Shown here: positions 39,344 to 49,660 of the stretch, one piece after another | How positions within the stretch are numbered: the stretch's first letter is position 1 | Layout: each line of letters starts with the position of its first letter | From: Deinococcus fonticola | Lineage (GTDB): Bacteria > Deinococcota > Deinococci > Deinococcales > Deinococcaceae | Direction: 5' to 3' | Length of the DNA: 49,660 nt | NCBI RefSeq assembly: GCF_004634215.1 | Contig: NZ_SMMH01000026.1 | Coordinates: 1 to 49,660 of the forward strand | Made by a program: the position numbers and the translations under genes | Notes under the pieces: generated by a model | Seen by the model: only the letters and a program-made list of their open reading frames with translations | What the model was told of the DNA's origin: nothing | Databases searched by the model: none

Positions 39344-39363
39344 CGACTGAATCGATTCAGTCG
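39344..39363. promoter_or_regulatory. Perfect palindrome, LacI-family-type operator candidate
   Basis: CGACTGAATCGATTCAGTCG is a 20-bp perfect palindrome centred on CG, which is the layout of LacI/GalR-family operators. It lies about 25 bp upstream of the TACGCT box of the alpha-glucosidase gene and 92 bp from the divergent DUF1990 gene. No LacI regulator is encoded in this window. Confidence 0.8.
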
Positions 39364-39455
39364 AACGGTCTAGATCACCCGCTGAAGAATCGCCCCTGAT
39401 TCACCCGGCTGGCAACCCGGCTGTCGTCGCTGCCCCAGCTGTGGAACAATAAGCC

Positions 39456-40574
39456 GTGGCCAAGTTCAAGCCAGCGTTCGGCGGGCCGGCTGATCACGCC
39501 CGGCTCCCTGCCCCTGCGGCTGTCGCAGGCTGGCCGTATGCCCGGCATGGCCTGAAACTGCTGGATTACCGCTGGGTCAAACGCCCGCCCGGCGGGTTCG
39601 CCTCACGCCTGCAAAGCCGGTCAGAGCAGTTCTTGCCGCTGCACGGCCCTGAACCGCATCCTGGCCCCGAAACGCCGCCGGAACTGACTCATCTCAGCAC
39701 ACAGCCCCTGGATCTGGAGTTCTCGGGCACACGCTTCACAGGGACAGGCTTCACGGGCACCGTCTTCACGGAGCCACAACCCACGCTGGAAGATTCGGTT
39801 ATCGAGGCGCTGATCCGTGCCCTGTACGACGCCCTGCCCGACACACTGGCCGAAACGGACGCCCTGGCGCAGACCACCGCGTCGGGCACCCTGCTGGGCC
39901 GCCACGGAAACGCCTCCAGACCCACTTTCGAGGAACCCCGGCGGCCCTCTCCTTCCTCAGTCCCGGCAGCCGGTGCGCCAGCGTCTGTCTCCCCTGCCGC
40001 CAGTGGCACGCCCCCCGTCCCAGCACCCGAACCGCGCCCCTACGTGATCGGTTCCCCCCCCGAGGGCCTGCCTGCCGCGACCCTGCGTTCACTGACGCGG
40101 CTGGACATCCGGGTGCCGCCCGACCGGACGGCCGGGGTCATCCGCGGCCAGGCCGAACTGGGACAGGGCGAACCGTGCTTCCTGCGGGCGCAGTCGGCGC
40201 TGTGGTCGTGGCGCACGCACCGCCAGGCCAACATGGACATTCACTCGCACGGGCCCCCGCTGCCCGGCCGCAACGCCCTGGTCGAGCAGAAGATCGGGCC
40301 GGTCACGCTGCTGCTGGGATGCCGCGTGCTGGACATGGTCGAGGAACCGCGCCGCTGGGGCTTCACGCTGGTCAGCCTGGACGGCCAGGTGCTGCTGCTG
40401 CGCGAGACTTTCCTGGTGGACTGGCAGCCCGATGACCGCGTGGTGTTCTCGTTGAGTACCCAGCAGTTCCTGGCGATGCCCAACCTGACTTTTCTGGCTC
40501 CGGTTCACGCGGCGCTGCGCCGCAAGTTCAAGCAGGAGTACATCCGCAACATGCAGGAAATGACCGCCGACTGA
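39456..40574 (+). CDS. DUF1990 (UPF0548) protein with a long internal insertion
   Basis: The 372-residue protein has a DUF1990-like C-terminal half: SALWSWRTHRQANMDIHSHG, VTLLLGCRVLDMVEEPRRWG and LSTQQFLAMPNLTFLAPVHA. Its N-terminus (LKLLDYRWVKRPPGGFAS) matches the usual first strand of this domain, but about 150-200 residues of Pro/Ala-rich sequence separate the two parts, including the FTGT-type run TRFTGTGFTGTVFTEP. The family is about 160-200 residues normally, so this copy seems expanded. Function is unknown. GTG 39456 was chosen; AACAAT precedes it by five bases. Confidence 0.75.
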   Translation: MAKFKPAFGGPADHARLPAPAAVAGWPYARHGLKLLDYRWVKRPPGGFASRLQSRSEQFLPLHGPEPHPGPETPPELTHLSTQPLDLEFSGTRFTGTGFTGTVFTEPQPTLEDSVIEALIRALYDALPDTLAETDALAQTTASGTLLGRHGNASRPTFEEPRRPSPSSVPAAGAPASVSPAASGTPPVPAPEPRPYVIGSPPEGLPAATLRSLTRLDIRVPPDRTAGVIRGQAELGQGEPCFLRAQSALWSWRTHRQANMDIHSHGPPLPGRNALVEQKIGPVTLLLGCRVLDMVEEPRRWGFTLVSLDGQVLLLRETFLVDWQPDDRVVFSLSTQQFLAMPNLTFLAPVHAALRRKFKQEYIRNMQEMTAD

Positions 40575-40778
40575 TCCTGGGCGGGGTCGTCTGGAACACA
40601 GACCCTTCCTGCGGCCACCCAGGGAACGTGCAGCATTAAGCGCCTGGGCCAGAAAGAGGGAGGTTTGTGGCTGAGTGGAAGAACACAGCTTACAGAGAGC
40701 AAGCGAATGGCGACGGGCAGAACGGAGTGGCAAAGCTGGGGGAGCGGATAGAGGCGCTTTCCTGGCGCACGCCTTATC
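40575..40778. other. Non-coding stretch before dispersed element C
   Basis: No gene is supported here. Frames such as the one starting at 40667 run into the TA-flanked element and have unusual codon use. No tRNA-like cloverleaf or terminator is evident. Confidence 0.4.
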
Positions 40779-40920
40779 TAGAGCATTTGACAGAATTACG
40801 GCCTTCGGGGAACAGCACCCCAAATGCCTCCAGTCTGCCCTATGCTCTCCTCAAATTCACTCACTTCGTTCGGACAACGAATGGCAGAAATACGCTGCCA
40901 TTCTTATGTCAAATGCTTTA
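40779..40920. mobile_element. TA-flanked dispersed element (family 1, copy C)
   Basis: TAGAGCATTTGACAGAATTA and TTATGTCAAATGCTTTA are inverted ends bounded by TA. On the minus strand it carries GTTGTCCGAACGAAGTGAGT and GAATTTGAGGAGAGCAT, then TTTGGGGTGCTGTTCCCC, matching copies B and E. At 142 bp it is the longest copy. It lies between the DUF1990 and acyl-CoA ligase genes. Confidence 0.8.
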
Positions 40921-41110
40921 GATCACTGCTTGAATTCGTGCCAGTGGCCGTTCCAGCTCACCACAGCGCCGCCCGACCAATGGGTTTTCTTAAGGGCCGG
41001 GCGCGTTCAGAAGCCTGTGCCAGGCGGTGTGTCAGGCTAGGTGAACCCGTTCTCCCGCTGCCATGACTGTTATCTTTGTGCTGAGTCTACTTATACTGGG
41101 TTCAATTCAT

Positions 41111-41138
41111 CAACGCTGCTGGTCGTCAACGCTGCTGG
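41111..41138. repeat. 12-bp direct repeat upstream of the acyl-CoA ligase
   Basis: CAACGCTGCTGG occurs at 41111-41122 and 41127-41138 (16-bp period), about 45 bp before the start. TATACT lies upstream near 41091. The tandem site could bind a regulator of fatty-acid genes. Confidence 0.55.
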
Positions 41139-41181
41139 AGGTTCCCGGCCTCCACATCAGGCCAGAAGGAAGGTAGAACAC

Positions 41182-42930
41182 ATGACTTCACCCGCTGACC
41201 CCCACGCCCCTGCCCCTCGGCCCTGGCTGGAGCACTACGAGCAACACGTTCCCCACGACTTCCAGCCCACCGGCCATACCCTGCCGCAACTGCTTCAGCA
41301 AACCGCGCAGCATTACCCGAAGCACACGGCCATGACCTTCATCGGCGCACGCACCAGTTACGCCGAGTTGCTCACCCAGGCGCAGCAACTGGCCGCCGCC
41401 CTGCAAAAAATGGGCGTGAAACCGGGCGACCGCGTGGCCGTCATGCTGCCCAACTGCCCGCAGTTCGTGATCAGTTTCTTCGGCACCCTGATCGCCGGGG
41501 CCATTGTCGTGAACACCAGCCCGCTTTACACCGCGCACGAACTGGAGCACCAGCTTCAGGACAGCGGCAGCGAAACGCTGATCATCATGGACATGTTTTA
41601 CCCGCGTTACCTGGAGATCCAGGAGCGCGTGCCGGTCAAGCGCGTGCTGGTCACCGGCATCCAGGACGCCCTGCCCTTTCCCAAGAACCTGCTGTACCCC
41701 CTCAAGGCCAGAAAGGAAGGCACCTGGGTGAACGTGCAGCCCCAGGAACACGTGCTGAACTTCACGAAGGTCATCGATTCGCAGACACCCTACCCCGCCG
41801 CCGTAAACATGACGGCGCAGGATGTGGCGCTCCTGCAATACACCGGCGGCACCACCGGCACGCCCAAGGGCGCCATGCTGACCCACGCCAACCTGGTGGC
41901 GAACGCCGAACAGGCCCGCCTGTGGATGGGTGACCTGAGAGTGGGCCAGGAAGTCACGCTGGCGGCCATTCCGTTCTTTCACGTGTACGGCATGACCGTC
42001 GCCATGAACCTCAGCATCCTGGGCGCCGCGAACATGGTGCTGGTGCCCAACGCCCGCGACATCAAGATGGTGCTCTCCGAGATTCAGAAGAACAAGGCCA
42101 CGCTGTTTCCCGGCGTGCCCACGCTGTACAACGCCATCAACAACCACCCCGACACGCCCAGGCATGACCTGAGCAGCATTCGCGCCTGCATCAGCGGCAG
42201 TGCGCCCCTGCTGCTGGAAACCGCGCACAAGTTCAAGTGGATCACCGGGGGCGCGAACCTGGTCGAGGGCTACGGCCTCACCGAGAGCAGCCCGGTCACG
42301 CACGTCAACCCCATTTTTGGTGAGCAGCAGGAAGGCAGCATTGGCCTGCCGCTGCCCGGCGTGGACGCGCTGATCATGAACGATGACGGCCAGCCCGTGC
42401 CGACAGGCGAACGCGGCGAACTGTGGGTGGCCGGCCCCATGGTGATGAAAGGCTACTGGCAGCGCCCCGAAGAGACCGCCCGTACCCTCGCCGAGCGCGG
42501 CGGCAAGGTCTGGCTGAAAACCGGCGACATCGCCACCATGGATGAACGCGGCTTTTTCAGAATCGTGGACCGTAAAAAAGACCTGATCATCGCCGGGGGC
42601 CACAACATCTATCCGCGCGAGGTCGAGGAAGTCCTGATGATGCACCCCGCCGTGCTGGAAGCAGCTGCCGTCGGCATTCCCGACGAGTACCGCGGCGAAA
42701 GCGTGCACGCCGTCCTGGCCCTGAAACCCGGCCAGAGCGTCACCGAGGCCGACATCCGGGCTTTTTGCAAACAGGAACTCAGCGCCTACAAGGTTCCCCG
42801 CAGCGTCGAATTCCGCAGCGAACTGCCCAAGACGGCCGCCCTGAAAATTCTGCGCCGCCAGCTCGCCCAGGAAGCCACCGAACGCGTCATTCAGGAACGG
42901 GCGCAGAAGAACCTGCCGCCGCAGGGCTAA
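41182..42930 (+). CDS. Long-chain fatty-acid-CoA ligase
   Basis: The 582-residue protein is an AMP-forming adenylating enzyme: P-loop YTGGTTGTPKGAMLTHANL near residue 215, VEGYGLTESSPVTHVNP near 355, WLKTGDIATMDERGFF near 445 and the final GGHNIYPREVEEVLMMHP, then lysine motif LPKTAALKILRRQLAQ. It activates fatty acids to acyl-CoA for beta-oxidation or lipid synthesis. ATG 41182 follows AAGGAAGG. The frame extends back to 41041 but the family starts after this ATG. Confidence 0.94.
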   Translation: MTSPADPHAPAPRPWLEHYEQHVPHDFQPTGHTLPQLLQQTAQHYPKHTAMTFIGARTSYAELLTQAQQLAAALQKMGVKPGDRVAVMLPNCPQFVISFFGTLIAGAIVVNTSPLYTAHELEHQLQDSGSETLIIMDMFYPRYLEIQERVPVKRVLVTGIQDALPFPKNLLYPLKARKEGTWVNVQPQEHVLNFTKVIDSQTPYPAAVNMTAQDVALLQYTGGTTGTPKGAMLTHANLVANAEQARLWMGDLRVGQEVTLAAIPFFHVYGMTVAMNLSILGAANMVLVPNARDIKMVLSEIQKNKATLFPGVPTLYNAINNHPDTPRHDLSSIRACISGSAPLLLETAHKFKWITGGANLVEGYGLTESSPVTHVNPIFGEQQEGSIGLPLPGVDALIMNDDGQPVPTGERGELWVAGPMVMKGYWQRPEETARTLAERGGKVWLKTGDIATMDERGFFRIVDRKKDLIIAGGHNIYPREVEEVLMMHPAVLEAAAVGIPDEYRGESVHAVLALKPGQSVTEADIRAFCKQELSAYKVPRSVEFRSELPKTAALKILRRQLAQEATERVIQERAQKNLPPQG

Positions 42931-43048
42931 GGAAGGCTGAGCGCAGTTCTCCGAATGATGCCCTGAAGGGGATCAGCGCCCCAGGCGGCGCCCTTCTCTC
43001 CTTTGGAGCTGTGCCCGTATGCTGCGCCACCTGGCAAGTCCATCCTGT

Positions 43049-43738
43049 TTATTCAACTTCGCCCGGCCAGGAAGCACTTCTCTTTCTGGCCAGCGTCACG
43101 CCGGTGGTGCTGTGGCAATGCACATGAACGCGCGTCTGCTCGCCCAGTTCGGTCTTGATGGCCTTCACGATGTCGTAGGCCGGCTGGGGCCTGAGCAGCG
43201 CGGCCATGTCCTTGAGGCACAGGCTGTCGCAGCCCAGGTCTACCAGGTCGCGGGCCAGTTGCACGTAGCCCTGCACGGTGTGCAGCGGGCTGACGGTGTA
43301 GCAGAGGGTGCCCTGCGCGTGCTTTCCGGCCCTTTTCACGGCGGCGATGCTGCGCTGCACGTTGCGCACGTCGTTCAGCGCATCGAACACGCGGTACACG
43401 TCCATACCGTTCTCGGCGGATTTCTCCACGAAGGCGTCCACCACGTCATCAGCGTAGTGGCGGTAGCCCAGCAGGTTCTGGCCGCGCAGCAGCATTTGCA
43501 GGCGGCTTTGCGGCATGAGCTTGCGAAAGGTACGTAGCCGTTCCCAGGGGTCTTCGTTCAGGAAGCGGATGCAGGCGTCGAAGGTCGCGCCGCCCCAGCA
43601 CTCCACACTCCAGAAGCCCGCCGCGTCGATGTCGGCGCAGGCGCCCTGCATGTCCTCCAGCGCCATACGGGTCGCCATCAGGCTCTGGTGCGCGTCGCGC
43701 AGAGCGAGTTCGGTCACACCGATCACTCTCTTTTCCAT
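43049..43738 (-). pseudogene. C-terminally truncated carboxyltransferase (5S / pyruvate carboxylase B-type)
   Basis: The open frame encodes 229 residues starting MEKRVIGVTELALRDAHQSL, with the LRDAHQS motif that binds metal and substrate. It continues with VFDALNDVRNVQRSI and CLKDMAALLRPQPAYDIV, including the carboxyl-transfer lysine. It keeps HVHCHSTTGVT but then diverges to ARKRSASWPGEVE and stops, where the family would continue for another 250-300 residues. No continuation is found downstream before the ligase gene. So the gene looks truncated by deletion near 43115. The complete enzyme would be transcarboxylase 5S, pyruvate carboxylase B or oxaloacetate decarboxylase alpha. Confidence 0.85.
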
Positions 43739-43990
43739 GCCCTCATCATTCCACCGGTATGTCAAGAGTAAAGGGGCCAGGCAATTCCCGTCCACAGCCT
43801 GGAGACGATCTGAACCGAGATTGCCGACCACCACAAGAGTCTGCACAGAAAGCGTAGAATCTTGGGATCACCCGCAACTCCCGGCACTGCGCCAGCGCTG
43901 GGGACACTGGCATCACCTTAAAGGCGCCGCAGCACACGCTGGCGCGAGGTTCCGCTTTACAGTAAAGAAAACCCATGCCAGGAGGCCCCC

Positions 43991-44272
43991 ATGCATCACC
44001 TGCTGTTCTACCGCTTTGCCTACGCCGACCACGCCGTGCGCCGCGAACCGTACCGCGCCGACCACCTCGCCCTGGCGCGCGAGGCCGCTGCACGCGGCGA
44101 ACTGCTGCTGGGCGGCGCCCTGGCCGAACCGATGGACGGCGCAGTGCTGGTTTTCACGAGTGCCGAAGCGGCCAGCACGTTCGCGGAAGCCGACCCATAC
44201 GTGCAAAGCGGCCTGGTGAAAAGCTGGGAAATCAGGCCCTGGACGACGGTGGTGGGGGCGCTGGTGAAATAA
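43991..44272 (+). CDS. YciI-like protein
   Basis: The 93-residue protein has the YCII pattern: HHLLFYRFAYADHAVRREPY, HLALAREAAARGELLLGGAL and AEADPYVQSGLVKSWEIRPW. The conserved His and Asp near residues 25 and 60 form the putative active-site dyad of the family, whose function is mostly unknown (some members act in hydrolytic or dehydrochlorinase-like reactions). AGGAGG lies five bases before the ATG. A GC-rich hairpin follows directly (44273-44295). Confidence 0.88.
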   Translation: MHHLLFYRFAYADHAVRREPYRADHLALAREAAARGELLLGGALAEPMDGAVLVFTSAEAASTFAEADPYVQSGLVKSWEIRPWTTVVGALVK

Positions 44273-44295
44273 GCTGGCGGGAAAGCGCCGCCAGC
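44273..44295 (+). terminator. Hairpin after the YciI gene
   Basis: GCTGGCGG (44273-44280) and CCGCCAGC (44288-44295) form a perfect 8-bp stem with a 7-base loop. There is no U-run, so it may not terminate alone. Confidence 0.45.
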
Positions 44296-44597
44296 CTCCT
44301 GCGTCTCCCGCCGTGCGTCTTTTCTGCTGCTCACTCCGGCGCGGGAAATACCGCCAGAGACAGAGCGGTACTTTTGTGGTTGATCTGAGTGGGCGGTTGA
44401 CCTGCGTGGACAGGTGACCTGGGCGACAGGCAACGCCTGGCACCTGCGCGCCACCTTGTTTCCATTGCCCAGGAACCTGATTTGACCAGACTGGAAAAGC
44501 GGGGATGGCAGACGCGCGTTTTACCACCTGAATAGCCACCTCCATTTCGCTTCCCTGGCTCCGCGCTATCCTTGCTCCTATCGCACCTGTCCGGTGC
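44296..44597. other. Leader region of the metH operon, about 300 bp
   Basis: No gene is supported. TATCCT at about 44569-44574 is a plausible -10 box that would start transcription just before the SAM-I aptamer. Confidence 0.5.
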
Positions 44598-44787
44598 GGT
44601 CATCCAGACTCGCCAGAGGGTGTTTCCTGCCCGACTGCACGGCGGAGCAACCGGCCTTCATTGCGGCACGGTGCTTTCAGGAAAGGTTCGCGTGGGTGCA
44701 CCGACGATGGTGCGAGCGAACACGATGGCCCAGCGGAGGCGCCCAAGCGCATAGACACCGGAGGTCGCCTGTCAGCGGCTTTTTTTC
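44598..44787 (+). ncRNA. SAM-I (S-box) riboswitch
   Basis: P1 is GGTCATC (44598-44604) with GATGGCC (44724-44730). After P1 comes CAGAC, then P2a CGCC/GGCG with the kink-turn sequence AGAGGG...CCCGAC. GGAGCAACCGGCC and GGCACGGTGCTTTCAGGAAAG follow, which are the conserved S-box core. P4 is formed by GTTCGC...GCGAAC. Downstream GGTCGC-CTGTCA-GCGGC followed by TTTTTTT is an intrinsic terminator. When SAM is abundant it would terminate before metH; when SAM is scarce an alternative pairing would read through. This controls methionine synthesis, as in known S-box operons. Confidence 0.9.
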
Positions 44788-44801
44788 ATGGAGTGAACAT
44801 T

Positions 44802-48514
<3,713 letters not shown>

Positions 48515-48518
<4 letters not shown>

Positions 48519-49258
48519 CCACCCGGATTTCCCTGGAGTTGATTCCCCGAACGCGCAGTGGCTTGCGGGCGGAACTGGAGGAAGTCAAACAGACGTTTCC
48601 GGGGGTGGACACCATCAACGTCCCGGATCTGGCACGGTTTTCCACGCGTTCCTGGGAAGGGTGCGCCTTCGCGCGGCCCCACTTCCGCGCCATTCCCCAT
48701 ATCCGCGCCATCGACCTGAACCCCAAAGAGCCGCTGCCGATGGCGAACCCTCTGGCCGCGCACGGCATCGAGGAGGTGCTGATCGTCACCGGGGACGCGC
48801 CCAGTGACATGAACCGCCGCGTGTACAACGTGGACGCCGAGCAGGCCATCCGGCGCTTCGCGCGCGAGTTGCCGCATGTGAAGGTGTACGCCGGCATTGA
48901 CCCTTACCGCCAGTCGTTGGCCCGGGAACGCGACTACATGGAGCGCAAACTGGAGGCGGGCGCGGTGGGGTTCTTCACCCAGCCGTTTTTCGACCTGCGC
49001 CTGATGGACGCCTACGCCGACCTCGTGCCGGACGGCGCAGAGGTGTGGTGGGGCGTCACGAACGTGACCACCGAGGGCAGCATGACCTACTGGGCGACCC
49101 GCAACGCCGCCGTGTACCCGCGTCATTTCGATCTGTCGCTGGAGTGGAACCGCCGCCTGGCCGCCGAAGCCCTGCAATTCGCACGCGACCGGAGGCAACA
49201 CATGTACTTCCAGCCGATTCGCACGAAGGTCGTGGATTATCTGGGCGGCATTCTTTAG
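48515..49258 (+). CDS. metF: Short methylenetetrahydrofolate reductase family protein
   Basis: The 247-residue protein belongs to the MTHFR superfamily. The catalytic Glu of the FEFFPP-type motif corresponds to ISLELIPRT. It continues with [33 protein letters not shown] and [19 protein letters not shown]. It is about 40-50 residues shorter than usual MetF and diverges at the start, so the assignment to reductase is likely but not certain. The ATG overlaps the metH stop (ATGA), consistent with methyl-THF supply to MetH from one mRNA. Its stop TAG is the left TA boundary of a dispersed element (copy D). Confidence 0.85.
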
Positions 49259-49340
49259 AGCAATTGACAGAAGAACGAAGCGCTTTTTGTCCTAACCGAC
49301 TGGCACAGCTCCGCAGAAGAGAATTCAGAGAACCGCTCTA
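49256..49340. mobile_element. TA-flanked dispersed element (family 1, copy D)
   Basis: TAGAGCAATTGACAGAAGAA begins at the metF stop codon and CCGCTCTA ends it; both ends carry TA. An internal CTTTTTGTCCTAACCGACTG block is shared in part with the other copies. At 85 bp it is the shortest form. Confidence 0.7.
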
Positions 49341-49350
49341 AGCTCTGGTC

Positions 49351-49530
49351 ATGTCCGAGGATGGCCGCCGGGAACTGGAACAGGCGCGAGACGAGTTCTT
49401 GCAACGCTTGACAGAGAAAGTTCAGCCTGACCCGCGCTTTCTCGCGATGTGGCTGGAAGGCAGCCTGGGACGAGGAAAGGCCAACAGGTACTCGGACGTA
49501 GACGTGCATGTTCTGCTGAAAGAGAAGTCC
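49351..49530 (+). pseudogene. Nucleotidyltransferase-domain protein, interrupted by an IS
   Basis: The frame starts ATG 49351 (MSEDGRRELEQARDEFLQRL) and contains the NTase motif LEGSLGRGKANRYSDVDVHV, with the G-S and D-x-D positions of the pol-beta-type nucleotidyltransferase fold. It then reads LLKEKSDGSAPENPSSG and enters sequence belonging to the IS end. The domain is therefore cut after its first 55-60 residues. The exact junction lies between about 49525 and 49554. Its role cannot be told from this fragment. Confidence 0.7.
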
Positions 49531-49554
49531 GACGGTAGTGCTCCAGAAAATCCT

Positions 49555-49660
49555 TCAAGCGGCTTTGAGAGACTCAGCCACTTCCAGAAGCTTAACCCAG
49601 GGGTAGCTGTACCCCAAGACCGAATGCGGGCGGACGGTGTTGTACCAGGTGCGGAACTGA
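49555..49660 (-). mobile_element. IS3-type transposase C-terminus (partial, runs off the right edge)
   Basis: On the minus strand the frame reads QFRTWYNTVRPHSVLGYSYP, then WVKLLEVAESLKAA and a stop at 49555-49557. The F-x-x-W-Y-N-x-V-R-P-H-x-x-L-G-Y motif is typical of the integrase-core C-terminus of IS3-like transposases. Only the last 34 residues are inside the window. The element lies in the nucleotidyltransferase gene. Confidence 0.8.

Noticed and set aside
40667..40921. Possible small gene before the acyl-CoA ligase
   Set aside because: It runs through the TA-flanked element (copy C) and has no ribosome site or family match.
44598..44787. Cobalamin riboswitch ahead of B12-dependent metH
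   Set aside because: The conserved GCAACCGGC, ACGGTGCT and AGAGGG...CCCGAC blocks match the S-box, not the B12 box.

Overview
The window is a high-GC bacterial chromosome segment that most resembles a Deinococcus-type genome. The basis is gene content (a tandem HspR-type regulator, a SpoVS-like protein in a non-sporulation setting, an RNHCP protein, a DUF1990 protein), the many TAnnnT boxes placed 6-8 nt before a start codon (the leaderless-mRNA pattern described in Deinococcus), and abundant small dispersed palindromic repeats. Genus is an inference from pattern; no database was consulted.

Layout. 0-4.5 kb: phosphoenolpyruvate synthase facing its regulatory kinase/phosphotransferase, then the tRNA thiolase TtcA. 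4.7-7.2 kb: a bifunctional class A penicillin-binding protein. 7.3-7.6 kb: a small gene split by a hairpin-bearing repeat. 7.6-14.5 kb: an amino-acid / 2-hydroxy-acid module (FAD-linked hydroxy-acid dehydrogenase, a three-part polar amino-acid ABC transporter with its own XRE-cupin regulator, a PLP aminotransferase and an FMN hydroxy-acid oxidase), followed by an AT-richer SMI1/KNR4 gene. 15-19 kb: a TetR/oxidoreductase divergon with two operators, and mutS. 19-23.5 kb: a secreted protein, a GNAT, then a tightly overlapping operon of a duplicated HspR-like regulator, NUDIX, metallophosphatase and QueG. 23.7-29.2 kb: DsbA-like protein, RqcH/NFACT, two rhodaneses, a DUF59 protein, a lipoprotein, ATP:cobalamin adenosyltransferase and an RNHCP protein. 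29.4-35.5 kb: MocR-type aminotransferase, MarR regulator, two secreted proteins, signal peptidase I, a frameshifted aminotransferase and a small secreted protein. 35.9-43.7 kb: SpoVS-like protein with a CTG start, MaoC/CitE-like pair, a GH13 alpha-glucosidase under a perfect palindrome, a DUF1990 protein, an acyl-CoA ligase and a truncated carboxyltransferase. 44-49.3 kb: YciI protein and a SAM-I riboswitch controlling a metH-metF operon. The right edge is a nucleotidyltransferase gene cut by an IS3-type element.

The most unusual signals are mobile and regulatory. (1) A family of five 85-142 bp elements, each bounded by TA and starting GAGCA, three of which sit exactly on the TAG stop codon of the upstream gene. 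(2) A second family of hairpin repeats, one of which has split a small gene and one with a 24-bp perfect inverted repeat. (3) A nearly identical tandem duplication inside the HspR-like regulator. (4) Three or four damaged genes (split small ORF, frameshifted aminotransferase, truncated carboxyltransferase, IS-interrupted nucleotidyltransferase). Cobalamin runs through the window (MetH, QueG, PduO-type adenosyltransferase), although these genes are not one operon.
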